Origin: Bdellovibrionales bacterium
GTDB lineage: Bacteria > Bdellovibrionota > Bacteriovoracia > Bacteriovoracales > Bacteriovoracaceae
Direction of reading: 5' to 3'
Length of the DNA stretch: 5,027 bases
Assembly (NCBI GenBank): GCA_005791855.1
Contig: SXUH01000251.1
Location: forward strand, 1-5,027
Shown: positions 1 to 5,027 of the stretch, piece by piece
Layout of the letters: the number at the start of each line of letters is the position of its first letter
How positions within the stretch are numbered: the stretch's first letter is position 1
Notes under the pieces: model-generated
Seen by the model: only the letters and a program-made list of their open reading frames with translations
What the model was told of the DNA's origin: nothing
Database searches by the model: none
Translations under genes and position numbers: made by a program

Positions 1-545
1 CCGGTCTCATCCTTGGAGGGAATCCGGATAAGAAGCCGCCCCAGGCTCCCACGCCGACTCCCGGCCCGGCACCAACTCCAGGTCCAGCCCCCACACCAGG
101 CCCGGCCCCGACTCCAGGCCCGGCCCCGACTCCAGGCCCGGCCCCGACTCCAGGCCCGGCCCCAACACCAGGCCCAGTCCCTACTCCGGTTCCAGTCACC
201 ACCGTCGACTTAGTAAAGAATGAAGTGAAGGAAAAGCCGAAGCCAACCTACGAGGCCTCCACCTGCGAGTGGATCCCCGACATCCCGAGGAAGGTCGTGA
301 GCCGCCCGGGCAAGTGCGGTGGGAAGAGCCGGACCGAGGTGTGCACCGGGTACGTCCGCTGCAAGAACGTCGATGCGACGAAGCCGGACTTCCTCCGCCT
401 GTCCTCCTGCAGTCCGAAGAACTGCAACCAGGCCTCGGCCGTCGCCTGCACCAAGGAAGGCGGCTACTCCTCGAAGCGGGCCGACGGGGCTCAGGGTGAG
501 GACCTCGATCAGCAACTCTTCTCCCAGACCGTGGAGGCCAAATGA
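1..545 (+). CDS. Cysteine-rich exported protein with Pro-Thr-Gly-Ala linker, 5' end missing
   Basis: The reading frame is open from position 3 to the TGA at 543-545, so the start lies upstream of the window. The visible 180 residues have two parts. First comes a low-complexity linker of PTPGPA hexapeptides (about 54-197). After a short charged spacer comes a compact domain (264-467) with seven cysteines: it opens with CEW, has PRK eight residues in, then CTGYVRC in the middle, CSPKNC, and finally AVACTKE. By eye about half of this domain is identical to the C-terminal half of the next gene. A Pro-rich tether followed by a Cys-rich domain suggests an envelope or secreted protein with disulfides. 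The signal peptide itself is not visible, so export is inferred from the paralogue. I do not recognise the family and no function can be assigned. The stop overlaps the next start (ATGA). A GTG at 225 would give a shorter ORF, but the in-frame repeat upstream shows that coding starts earlier. Confidence 0.85.
   Translation, partial: GLILGGNPDKKPPQAPTPTPGPAPTPGPAPTPGPAPTPGPAPTPGPAPTPGPAPTPGPVPTPVPVTTVDLVKNEVKEKPKPTYEASTCEWIPDIPRKVVSRPGKCGGKSRTEVCTGYVRCKNVDATKPDFLRLSSCSPKNCNQASAVACTKEGGYSSKRADGAQGEDLDQQLFSQTVEAK
54..197 (+). repeat. 18-bp tandem repeat encoding PTPGPA units
   Basis: Eight consecutive 18-bp units encode the hexapeptide Pro-Thr-Pro-Gly-Pro-Ala, with the last two drifting to PTPGPV and PTPVPV. 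The three central units (108-161) are identical at DNA level (ccgactccaggcccggcc). The flanking ones differ mainly at third codon positions. This pattern fits recent slippage or unequal crossing-over at the centre with older diverged copies outside. All units stay in frame, so copy number could change the linker length without disrupting the gene. The encoded segment should be an extended, flexible tether. Confidence 0.93.
533..537 (+). promoter_or_regulatory. Ribosome binding site for the second cysteine-rich gene
   Basis: GGAGG sits 4 nt before the ATG at 542, inside the last codons of the upstream gene. Together with the ATGA overlap it supports translational coupling and fixes the start of the downstream gene. 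Confidence 0.65.
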
Positions 546-1288
546 GAAGCCTACTTTCCCTCGCCCTCCTCTTCGTCGTCTCGGGCACGGCCCAGGCCAA
601 GTTCCGAATCGTGACCGGGACCTGCGTCAGCACGGACCAGGTCGCGGTCAAGGGAACCCCGCCGAAGAAGTACCAGTCGGTCGCCAAGTGGTGCGGCTTC
701 GAGGGGCACGAGTACGACTACCACAAGCTCTGTGCGAAGTGGAGCTGCCCGTCGATCGAAGTGAAGAGAGACGGTGACCTCGAGTGCAAGGTCAAGCGCT
801 TCGAACTGGTGGAGAAGTCCGCCGCCGACAAGGTCCTCCCCAAGGGCAAGGCCGCGATCCTCATCCGGAAGATCGAGAATTCCCACGCCCAGGATCACTC
901 GAACCGAGACTGCCGCGCCCTCCTCGAAGCTGACACCAAGGCCTACGCGGACCTCGACAAGGAGTCCGAGGAATCACCCCGGAACTTCGACGCCGATTCC
1001 TGCGAGTGGGTGGACCTCCTCCCGCGGAAGATCGTCAAGGGCCCCGACGGGTGTGGCAAGTCCAAGGACGCCGAGATCTGCACCGGCTACGTGAAGTGCA
1101 AAAGGGTCACCGCGAGCAACGACGCTCCGTTCTTCGTCCGCCAGTCGACCTGCAGCCCGGAGAAGTGCGCAGACGCCGTCGCCTGCACCAAGGAAACGGG
1201 CTTCGGTTCCTCCGCCCCGGGCGACGAGGAGAAGGTCTTCCTGAACAAAACCATCAAAGACAAAGTCTTAAAAGGAAAAGCACAATGA
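542..1288 (+). CDS. Secreted cysteine-rich protein, paralogue of the preceding gene
   Basis: This complete gene encodes 248 residues. Residues 1-19 are a Sec signal peptide: MRS, a hydrophobic LLSLALLFVVS core, then a probable cleavage site AQA before Lys20. The mature protein is rich in lysine and has 13 cysteines. Six lie in an N-terminal region (28, 51, 64, 69, 82, 124) that I cannot match to anything. Seven lie in the C-terminal domain (154, 171, 180, 186, 204, 209, 215). That domain has the same order of motifs as the upstream protein: CEW, PRK, CTGYVKC, CSPEKC and AVACTKE, with one 2-residue insertion and one 2-residue deletion between cysteines. A duplication is the simplest explanation. 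The product probably folds in the periplasm or outside the cell with disulfides. The start is set by the ATGA overlap and a GGAGG at 4 nt. The stop overlaps the next start in the same way. I do not recognise the family; function is unknown. Confidence 0.88.
   Translation: MRSLLSLALLFVVSGTAQAKFRIVTGTCVSTDQVAVKGTPPKKYQSVAKWCGFEGHEYDYHKLCAKWSCPSIEVKRDGDLECKVKRFELVEKSAADKVLPKGKAAILIRKIENSHAQDHSNRDCRALLEADTKAYADLDKESEESPRNFDADSCEWVDLLPRKIVKGPDGCGKSKDAEICTGYVKCKRVTASNDAPFFVRQSTCSPEKCADAVACTKETGFGSSAPGDEEKVFLNKTIKDKVLKGKAQ
1001..1204 (+). other. Seven-cysteine domain, second copy
   Basis: This is the C-terminal domain of the gene at 542-1288, paired with the first copy at 264-467. Cysteine spacing is C-x16-C-x8-C-x5-C-x17-C-x4-C-x5-C here. 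The first copy has C-x16-C-x8-C-x5-C-x15-C-x4-C-x7-C. Residues shared beyond the cysteines include E-W, P-R-K, T-G-Y-V, S-P and A-V-A-C-T-K-E. An odd number of cysteines implies either one free thiol per domain or a bond to another part of the protein or to a partner. Confidence 0.8.
1272..1276 (+). promoter_or_regulatory. Ribosome binding site for the 81-residue exported protein
   Basis: AAGGA lies 8 nt before the ATG at 1285, within an unusually A-rich stretch (about 1245-1290) that encodes the Lys-rich tail of the upstream protein. The drop in GC against its surroundings would keep the site unstructured. It supports this start over an upstream in-frame start near 1006, which would put 93 unrelated, Arg-rich residues in front of a clear signal peptide. 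Confidence 0.6.
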
Positions 1289-1530
1289 AAACACTCCTCC
1301 TCTTCCTCCTGAGCCTCAGCGCCGTCGCCGAAGTCGGGAGCGACATCCTGATCCAGGGGACCATCGGCTCTTCCTTCGACGACAAGCAGGTGAAGATCAA
1401 GGACTCCCTGGGGCAGACCTACTTCATCCCGCGCCGGCTCCTCCCGAAGGACCTGGAGATCAAGCAGGGCGAGAAGTTCACCATCGAGGTGTCGGAGAAC
1501 GACATCGGCGAGATCAAGCTCCTCCGCTAG
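1285..1530 (+). CDS. Small exported protein of unknown function
   Basis: This gene encodes 81 residues. The first 15 form a short Sec signal peptide: MKT, then a Leu-rich core, then SAVA as the probable cleavage site. The mature part of about 66 residues has no cysteine. It alternates hydrophobic and charged residues (DILIQGTI, KQVKIKD, TYFIPRRLL, KFTIEVS, EIKLLR), which predicts a small all-beta fold, possibly a barrel or sandwich. Its ATG overlaps the TGA of the Cys-rich gene (ATGA), so it is the third member of the same coupled operon and may act with those secreted proteins. It ends in TAG at 1528-1530, 1 nt from the stop of pstC on the other strand. I do not recognise the family. Confidence 0.8.
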   Translation: MKTLLLFLLSLSAVAEVGSDILIQGTIGSSFDDKQVKIKDSLGQTYFIPRRLLPKDLEIKQGEKFTIEVSENDIGEIKLLR

Positions 1531-1531
1531 G

Positions 1532-2470
1532 TCAGCGCTTCCGGCGCTTGCCCCGGATGAGGTAGTCGGCCGTGACGTTCACCGCGAAGGAGATCAGGAA
1601 GAGCACGAGGCCGATGGCGAAGAGCACCTGGTAGTGCTCGCCGCCCTTCGGCGACTCTCCGAGCTCGGCGGCGATGGTCGCCGTGAGGGTCCGAGCGGGG
1701 TCGAAGATGCTCTTCGGGATCTGCACCGAGTGGCCCGTGGCCATGAGCACGGCCATGGTCTCTCCCAGGGCCCGCCCGACCCCGAGGAGGGCCGCGGCCA
1801 TGAGGCCGTTCTTCGCGGCCGGGAGGAGGACCCTCGTGGCAATCTCCCACCGGGTCGCGCCCAGCGCTTCGGCGGCTTCCCGGTAGGTCTCCGGGACGGC
1901 CCGGAGGGCATCCTCCCCCACGGACACGATGAGCGGGATGGACATGAGGGCGAGGATGAGGGAGGCGTTCAGGACGTTGAGCCCGATGGGAACCTTGAAG
2001 GTCGAGATGATCATCGGGTTGATCATCATGATGGCGATGAACCCCCACACCACCGACGGGATGGCGGCGAGGAACTCCACCAGGACCTTGTAGATCTCCC
2101 GGGCCCGCGGGGAGCAGAACTCGGAGATGTAGAAGGCCGAGGCCAGGCCCAGGGGAACCGCGATGAGCATGGAGAGGAAGGTCACGGCCAGGGTTCCGGC
2201 GATGAGGGCCAGGATGCCGTAGTGGACGTTCGCGACCGACGAGGGGTTCCAGGACTTGGAGAAGAAGAACTCGGAGGCTTCAAACTTCCCGACGAGGAAG
2301 GGGTAGGCCTCCTTGCTGATGAAGAGGAGGATGGCGAAGATCAGGAAGATGCAGCTCATCCCGCAGAGGCGGATGATCCCTTCGATGAGCTTCTCGGACC
2401 ACGGCTTGGTGGTCTTCCGCTGTCTCCATTCCATGGCTTCGATCCGGGGTCGGGCGAGTCGTCTTTCCAT
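1532..2470 (-). CDS. pstC: Phosphate ABC transporter permease PstC
   Basis: PstC is one of the two membrane subunits (with PstA) that form the inner-membrane channel of the high-affinity phosphate importer, fed by PstS and powered by PstB. The 312-residue product has the usual length. It has a charged cytoplasmic N-terminus (1-35) and about six hydrophobic segments: near 36-52, 86-116, 130-155, 164-184, 222-245 and 282-305. The periplasmic loop between the first two carries the WNP motif (74-76) typical of PstC. The ABC permease EAA loop is clear at 198-217 (EAAEALGA, ending in LLP), followed by GRALGETMAV (232-241), a family signature. The C-terminus is basic (KRRKR). The chosen ATG lies 4 nt after the pstS stop, with GAGG (2478-2481) 7 nt upstream; an in-frame ATG at 2434 would cut 12 residues and is less likely. 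No pstA or pstB follows. Confidence 0.94.
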   Translation of the reverse strand: MERRLARPRIEAMEWRQRKTTKPWSEKLIEGIIRLCGMSCIFLIFAILLFISKEAYPFLVGKFEASEFFFSKSWNPSSVANVHYGILALIAGTLAVTFLSMLIAVPLGLASAFYISEFCSPRAREIYKVLVEFLAAIPSVVWGFIAIMMINPMIISTFKVPIGLNVLNASLILALMSIPLIVSVGEDALRAVPETYREAAEALGATRWEIATRVLLPAAKNGLMAAALLGVGRALGETMAVLMATGHSVQIPKSIFDPARTLTATIAAELGESPKGGEHYQVLFAIGLVLFLISFAVNVTADYLIRGKRRKR

Positions 2471-2474
2471 GGGC

Positions 2475-3329
2475 CTACCTCGGAACGGGGACGTAGCCGG
2501 ACTTGATGGTGATGTCCCGGGCCTGATCCGTCTTGATCCACTCCATGTAGGCCTTTACTTCCGGAGACGGGTCGCCGGCGGTGTACATGTAGAGTTCGCG
2601 GGAGATCGGGTAGGTCTTGTTGGTCGCGGTCTCGAGGCTCGGAGAGACGCAGGGAGCGTCCTTGGCCTTCGAGATACAAAGGGCGGTGACGCCTCTGGTG
2701 AGGTACCCCATCCCCGAGTAGCCGATGGCGCACGGGGTTTTCTCGACCAGGTCGATGGACTCGCGGGAGCCGTTGAGGTCCATGGACCCTTCTTTGAAAT
2801 CCGCCTTCTCGCCGACGACGACCTCGCGGAAGTACTGGTAGGTCCCCGAGTTGGACTGCCGGGAGACGCGGATGATCTTGTTCCCCTCGCAGCCCGGGAC
2901 CACGGTGCCGCGGACGTCGCTCCACTTCTCACAGGTCCCGCCCTGGCCGTAGATGCAGGCCAGCTCTTCGATGCTCAGGTCCTTGAGCGGGTTCGACGGA
3001 TGGGTGAAGACGGCGAGGGCGTCGAGGCCCACGATGACTTCGTTGATCTGCTTGCCGTTGTTCTTCTGCGCCTCGGCCTTCTCCTCGGCCTTCATCGGCC
3101 TGGAGGAGTTGGCGATGTCCACCGTTCCGTTGATGAGCGCGGAGATGCCCGTGCCGGAGCCGCCGCCGGAGACGGCGATGCCCACCTCGGGCTTGACCTT
3201 CTTGTACTCCTCGGCCCAGGCCTGGGCGAGGTTCACGATGGTGTCGGAGCCCTTGTTCTGGATGATCTTATGGTTGCTCTTGGAGCAGCCGGCGAGGGCG
3301 AGGAGGATGAGGGAGAAGAAGAATTTCAT
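2475..3329 (-). CDS. pstS: Phosphate-binding lipoprotein PstS
   Basis: PstS is the substrate-binding subunit of the Pst importer. It captures inorganic phosphate outside the inner membrane and delivers it to PstC/PstA. The 284-residue product starts with a lipoprotein signal peptide: MKFFFSLILL, then the lipobox LAGC with lipidated Cys15. Phosphate-binding signatures follow in the usual order: KGSDT (26-30), SGGGSGTG (54-61), D71 with SSR (75-77), and SRQSNSGTY (156-164). A late GYSGMGYL stretch (203-210) fits the closing lobe. The mature protein has six further cysteines (125, 133, 147, 200, 218, 227), unusual since mature E. coli PstS has none; they may form disulfides. AAAGGA (3336-3341) lies 6 nt before the ATG. 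It is the first gene of a two-gene unit with pstC and sits just downstream of a Pho box, so induction by phosphate starvation through PhoB is expected. Confidence 0.95.
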   Translation of the reverse strand: MKFFFSLILLALAGCSKSNHKIIQNKGSDTIVNLAQAWAEEYKKVKPEVGIAVSGGGSGTGISALINGTVDIANSSRPMKAEEKAEAQKNNGKQINEVIVGLDALAVFTHPSNPLKDLSIEELACIYGQGGTCEKWSDVRGTVVPGCEGNKIIRVSRQSNSGTYQYFREVVVGEKADFKEGSMDLNGSRESIDLVEKTPCAIGYSGMGYLTRGVTALCISKAKDAPCVSPSLETATNKTYPISRELYMYTAGDPSPEVKAYMEWIKTDQARDITIKSGYVPVPR

Positions 3330-3335
3330 GAGACG

Positions 3336-3341
3336 TCCTTT
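3336..3341 (-). promoter_or_regulatory. Ribosome binding site of pstS
   Basis: On the minus strand AAAGGA lies 6 nt upstream of the pstS ATG, which is good Shine-Dalgarno spacing and supports this start. Confidence 0.65.
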
Positions 3342-3398
3342 GGTTATCTCTTCGTATCCTAGTAAGGCGGCGGGAGATTTTCGAGAGGACGGAGGGAA

Positions 3399-3428
3399 CT
3401 TAACGGTTTCTTGACAGAAGCTTAACCA
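3399..3428 (-). promoter_or_regulatory. Pho box (three 11-bp direct repeats) upstream of pstS
   Basis: On the minus strand three 7-bp half-sites are read as TGGTTAA, CTGTCAA and CCGTTAA. They start at 3428, 3417 and 3406, exactly 11 bp apart, and each is followed by G. The middle one matches the known PhoB half-site CTGTCAT at six of seven positions. The 4-bp spacer after it (GAAA) is A-rich, as in the E. coli box. PhoB binds such 11-bp repeats as tandem monomers on one face of the DNA. Three units mean one and a half classical boxes. The box ends about 70 bp before the pstS ATG. No strong -10 is evident: GAAAAT (3377-3382) and TAGGAT (3356-3361) are candidates, each 4/6 to TATAAT, both farther from the box than in E. 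coli. Spacing and gene context make the assignment likely; binding itself is inferred. Confidence 0.75.
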
Positions 3429-3463
3429 TCACCAGGCGAATGATCCGGAGTTCCACGGGAGGC

Positions 3464-4861
3464 CTACCTTTTCCTGATCCTCACCAGCACGCCGTTCCGT
3501 GGCCTCATGGTCATGAGGGTCTCGCGCTCCGGCTCCGGGAACGGGCTCACCTCCAGGTCGAACCTCCGGGCGATGTTGGCGAGGATGAGCACGGCCTCCA
3601 TCATGGCGAAGTTCTTTCCGATGCAGGCGCGGGGGCCCGCGCCGAAGGGGAAGTAGCTGTAGGGAACGACGGCGTCCTGGTTCTCCTCGGCGAAGCGCTC
3701 GGGCCTCACGGCCAGGGGATCCTTCCAGTAGCGCGGATCCCGGTGGATGAGGTACGGGCACATCATCACCACGGAGCCCTTCGGGATTTTCTGTGCCAGG
3801 ACGACGTCGTCGCTCACGGCGATCCGGTCGAACTCCCAGGCCGGCGGGTAGAGGCGCATGGACTCCTGGATGACCTGGGTCGCGTACCGGAGCTGCGGCA
3901 GGTGGGCCGCGGTGGCGAGCTCCCCCGGGCCAAGCACCCGGTCGACTTCCTCGTGGAGCCTCCGCCGGACCTCCGGCTCCTTCCCGACCATGAACCAGGT
4001 CCAGGTCATGCAGATGGCGGTGGTCTCGTGGCCCGCGAGGACCATGGTGATCACGTGGTCCTCGATGTCCTTCAGGGAAAGCTTCTCGCCGGTCTCCGGA
4101 TCCTTGGTCTCGAGCAGGAGCGAGAGGAGGTCGGTGTACTTCCCCGGGTTCGCCTGGTGCTCGAGGATGATCTTCCGGCTGATCTCCTGCATCTGGGTCA
4201 TGGCCTCCTTGAACTGCCGGTGCCGCTTCGTCGGCACGGCCAGGGGCGGCTTCACGATGGTGTTGTTCGAGTACTCCACGAAGCGCAGGAGCACCGGGAT
4301 CGCCCGCTCGACGATCTCCACGAACTCCCGGTTGACGGTGGAGAAGAGGCTCTTGCAGATCACGCTGAAGGTGAGGCTCATCATGTCCCGGGAGACGTCG
4401 ACCTCCTCCCCGCTCTCCACCACCGGGGCCCAGGCCTCCATGGTCTCGCGGGTGAGCTCGGCGATCCACTCTCCGTAGAGGGTGAAGTTCCCCTTCTGGA
4501 AGGACTGGTGGATGATCCGCCGGTCCTTGGCCCACTTGCTCCCCTCGGAGGTGAGCAGGCCCTCGCCGAGGACGAGCTTCACCGGATCGAGGAACGGGCT
4601 CTTCAGGTAGTTCTTGTTGTTGGTGTGGAGGATGTGCTTGATCCCCTGGACGTTGTTGACGAGGAAGATCTTGTAGGGCCCGAAGCGGGTCTCGGTGACG
4701 TCGCCGAAGCGCGAGAGGGCCATCATGAACTTGATCGGGTCGGGCCTGAAGTACGGGAGGGCGCCGAGGAGGGGCTTCCCCTTCCGGAGCTGGGCCTCGG
4801 TGATGCCGTAGAGGTCGTGGGAGGTGGGCCTACGTTCGAGAGAAGAAGACTTCGAGCTCAT
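3464..4861 (-). CDS. Cytochrome P450 monooxygenase
   Basis: This is a haem-thiolate monooxygenase, a 465-residue soluble type with no membrane anchor. All landmarks are present in order. W110-x3-R114 is the C-helix haem-propionate contact. AGHETT (276-281) is the I-helix oxygen-activation motif with its acid-Thr pair. E333-S-M-R336 is the ExxR motif. HRDPRYW (373-379) and PERF (387-390) follow. The haem loop is F406-x2-G409-x-R411-x-C413-x-G415, with Cys413 as the iron ligand. Substrate cannot be read from the sequence; the general look is of the CYP4/CYP102-like bacterial group acting on fatty acids or other lipophilic compounds, a low-confidence inference. No ferredoxin or reductase is nearby. 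The ATG at 4861 is chosen because GAGGA (4867-4871) precedes it by 5 nt. Alternatives are ATG 4867 and TTG 4879. Its start overlaps the upstream gene by 32 bp. Confidence 0.94.
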   Translation of the reverse strand: MSSKSSSLERRPTSHDLYGITEAQLRKGKPLLGALPYFRPDPIKFMMALSRFGDVTETRFGPYKIFLVNNVQGIKHILHTNNKNYLKSPFLDPVKLVLGEGLLTSEGSKWAKDRRIIHQSFQKGNFTLYGEWIAELTRETMEAWAPVVESGEEVDVSRDMMSLTFSVICKSLFSTVNREFVEIVERAIPVLLRFVEYSNNTIVKPPLAVPTKRHRQFKEAMTQMQEISRKIILEHQANPGKYTDLLSLLLETKDPETGEKLSLKDIEDHVITMVLAGHETTAICMTWTWFMVGKEPEVRRRLHEEVDRVLGPGELATAAHLPQLRYATQVIQESMRLYPPAWEFDRIAVSDDVVLAQKIPKGSVVMMCPYLIHRDPRYWKDPLAVRPERFAEENQDAVVPYSYFPFGAGPRACIGKNFAMMEAVLILANIARRFDLEVSPFPEPERETLMTMRPRNGVLVRIRKR

Positions 4862-5027
4862 GTTCATCCTCAATTCCAAAATCCTTATTGGAGATCTTCT
4901 GGTTCACTTTCACGTCCGTGGTCACCGGCATCTTCGTGTGCGGGGCGACCTGCGCGCCGGGGCCCAGGCGGGAGAGGGCTCCGACGAAGACGTTGGCGCC
5001 GATCTTTATCTTCCGGTAGTACAGGAG
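4830..5027 (-). CDS. C-terminal end of a probable hexapeptide-repeat (left-handed beta-helix) protein
   Basis: An uninterrupted minus-strand frame runs from the window edge to TAG at 4830-4832, giving the last 65 residues of a gene whose start lies beyond 5027. The first part reads as hexapeptide-like turns: IKIGAN, VFVGAL, SRLGPG, AQVAPH, TKMPVT. Small residues and Gly recur every six positions, as in left-handed beta-helix acyltransferases and related domains. The tail (VNQKISNKDFG, then an acidic stretch and FFSRT) is not helix-like and may be a C-terminal extension. The gene overlaps the P450 start by 32 bp in a different frame, so the two are probably translated together and may act on the same product. 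Similar beta-helix repeats occur in acetyl/acyltransferases and in a terminal domain of some non-ribosomal peptide synthetase-like proteins. The fragment is too short to choose between these. Its lack of stops and its hexad pattern are the only evidence. Confidence 0.6.
   Translation of the reverse strand, partial: LLYYRKIKIGANVFVGALSRLGPGAQVAPHTKMPVTTDVKVNQKISNKDFGIEDEHELEVFFSRT
4867..4871 (-). promoter_or_regulatory. Ribosome binding site that decides the P450 start
   Basis: GAGGA on the minus strand lies 5 nt before ATG 4861. For the alternatives, AAGGA at 4882-4886 is only 2 nt from the TTG at 4879 and 14 nt from the ATG at 4867, both poor spacings. The site lies within the coding part of the upstream gene, so ribosomes ending that gene could reload here. 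Confidence 0.55.

Noticed and set aside
54..197. Tandem repeats as a possible CRISPR array
   Set aside because: The units are contiguous 18-mers without spacers and are in frame within a coding region.
1534..1548. AGCGC-TTCCG-GCGCT hairpin as a terminator between the convergent operons
   Set aside because: The stem is only 5 bp, has no T-run on either side, and lies in the last codons of pstC.
1634..3362. Long + strand open frames opposite pstC and pstS (290 and 349 codons)
   Set aside because: They lie antisense to clear, family-typical genes, have Gly/Asp/Glu/Arg-rich low-information translations, and arise because GC-rich codons on one strand leave few stops on the other.
3411..3416. TTGACA as a -35 box on the + strand
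   Set aside because: No gene on the + strand follows it; the bases are explained by the middle unit of the Pho box read on the minus strand.
3858..4478. + strand frame of 206 codons opposite the P450
   Set aside because: It is Ser/Arg-rich antisense shadow with no ribosome site or recognisable domain.
3429..4535. Long minus-strand frame overlapping the P450 in another frame
   Set aside because: Its translation is Arg/Gly/Pro/His-rich without motifs, and it covers the same DNA as the P450, whose catalytic motifs are all intact.
4862..4879. Longer P450 starting at TTG 4879 or ATG 4867
   Set aside because: Ribosome-site spacing is poor for both (2 nt and 14 nt), while ATG 4861 has GAGGA at 5 nt.

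Overview
The window is GC-rich and densely coded, with genes nearly end to end on both strands. It suggests a Gram-negative bacterium: there is a lipoprotein-type phosphate-binding protein, Sec-type signal peptides, and a Pho box of the PhoB type. No marker gene fixes the taxon. The small secreted cysteine- and lysine-rich proteins with a Pro-Thr-Gly-Ala linker would suit Bdellovibrionota or a related predatory or deltaproteobacterial lineage, but this is only a weak inference.

Left part, + strand (1-1530): three genes are joined by two ATGA stop/start overlaps, so they are almost certainly one translationally coupled operon. The first is cut by the window edge. Its visible part is a (PTPGPA)n linker followed by a domain with seven cysteines. 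The second is a complete secreted protein whose C-terminal half is a diverged copy of the same seven-cysteine domain. The third is an 81-residue exported protein. I recognise no known family for any of them. They are the least explained part of the window.

Middle, - strand (1532-3428): pstS (phosphate-binding lipoprotein) and pstC (ABC permease subunit) are separated by 4 nt. Just upstream of pstS lie three direct repeats of G-T-Y-A-A-G spaced exactly 11 bp apart. The middle one contains CTGTCAA, a 6/7 match to the PhoB half-site, so a phosphate-starvation promoter is likely. pstA, pstB and phoU do not follow: pstC ends 1 nt from the stop of the facing + strand operon.

Right part, - strand (3464-5027): a complete cytochrome P450 carries all the hallmark motifs. 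Its most likely start lies inside the 3' end of an upstream gene. Only the last 65 codons of that gene are in the window, and they look like the end of a left-handed beta-helix (hexapeptide-repeat) protein. These two genes form a coupled pair, perhaps in lipid or secondary-metabolite modification. The P450 lies upstream of pstS on the same strand, with a gap of about 130 bp that holds the Pho box.

No RNA genes, insertion sequences, CRISPR arrays or convincing intrinsic terminators were seen. No gene-free stretch exceeds 300 bases.
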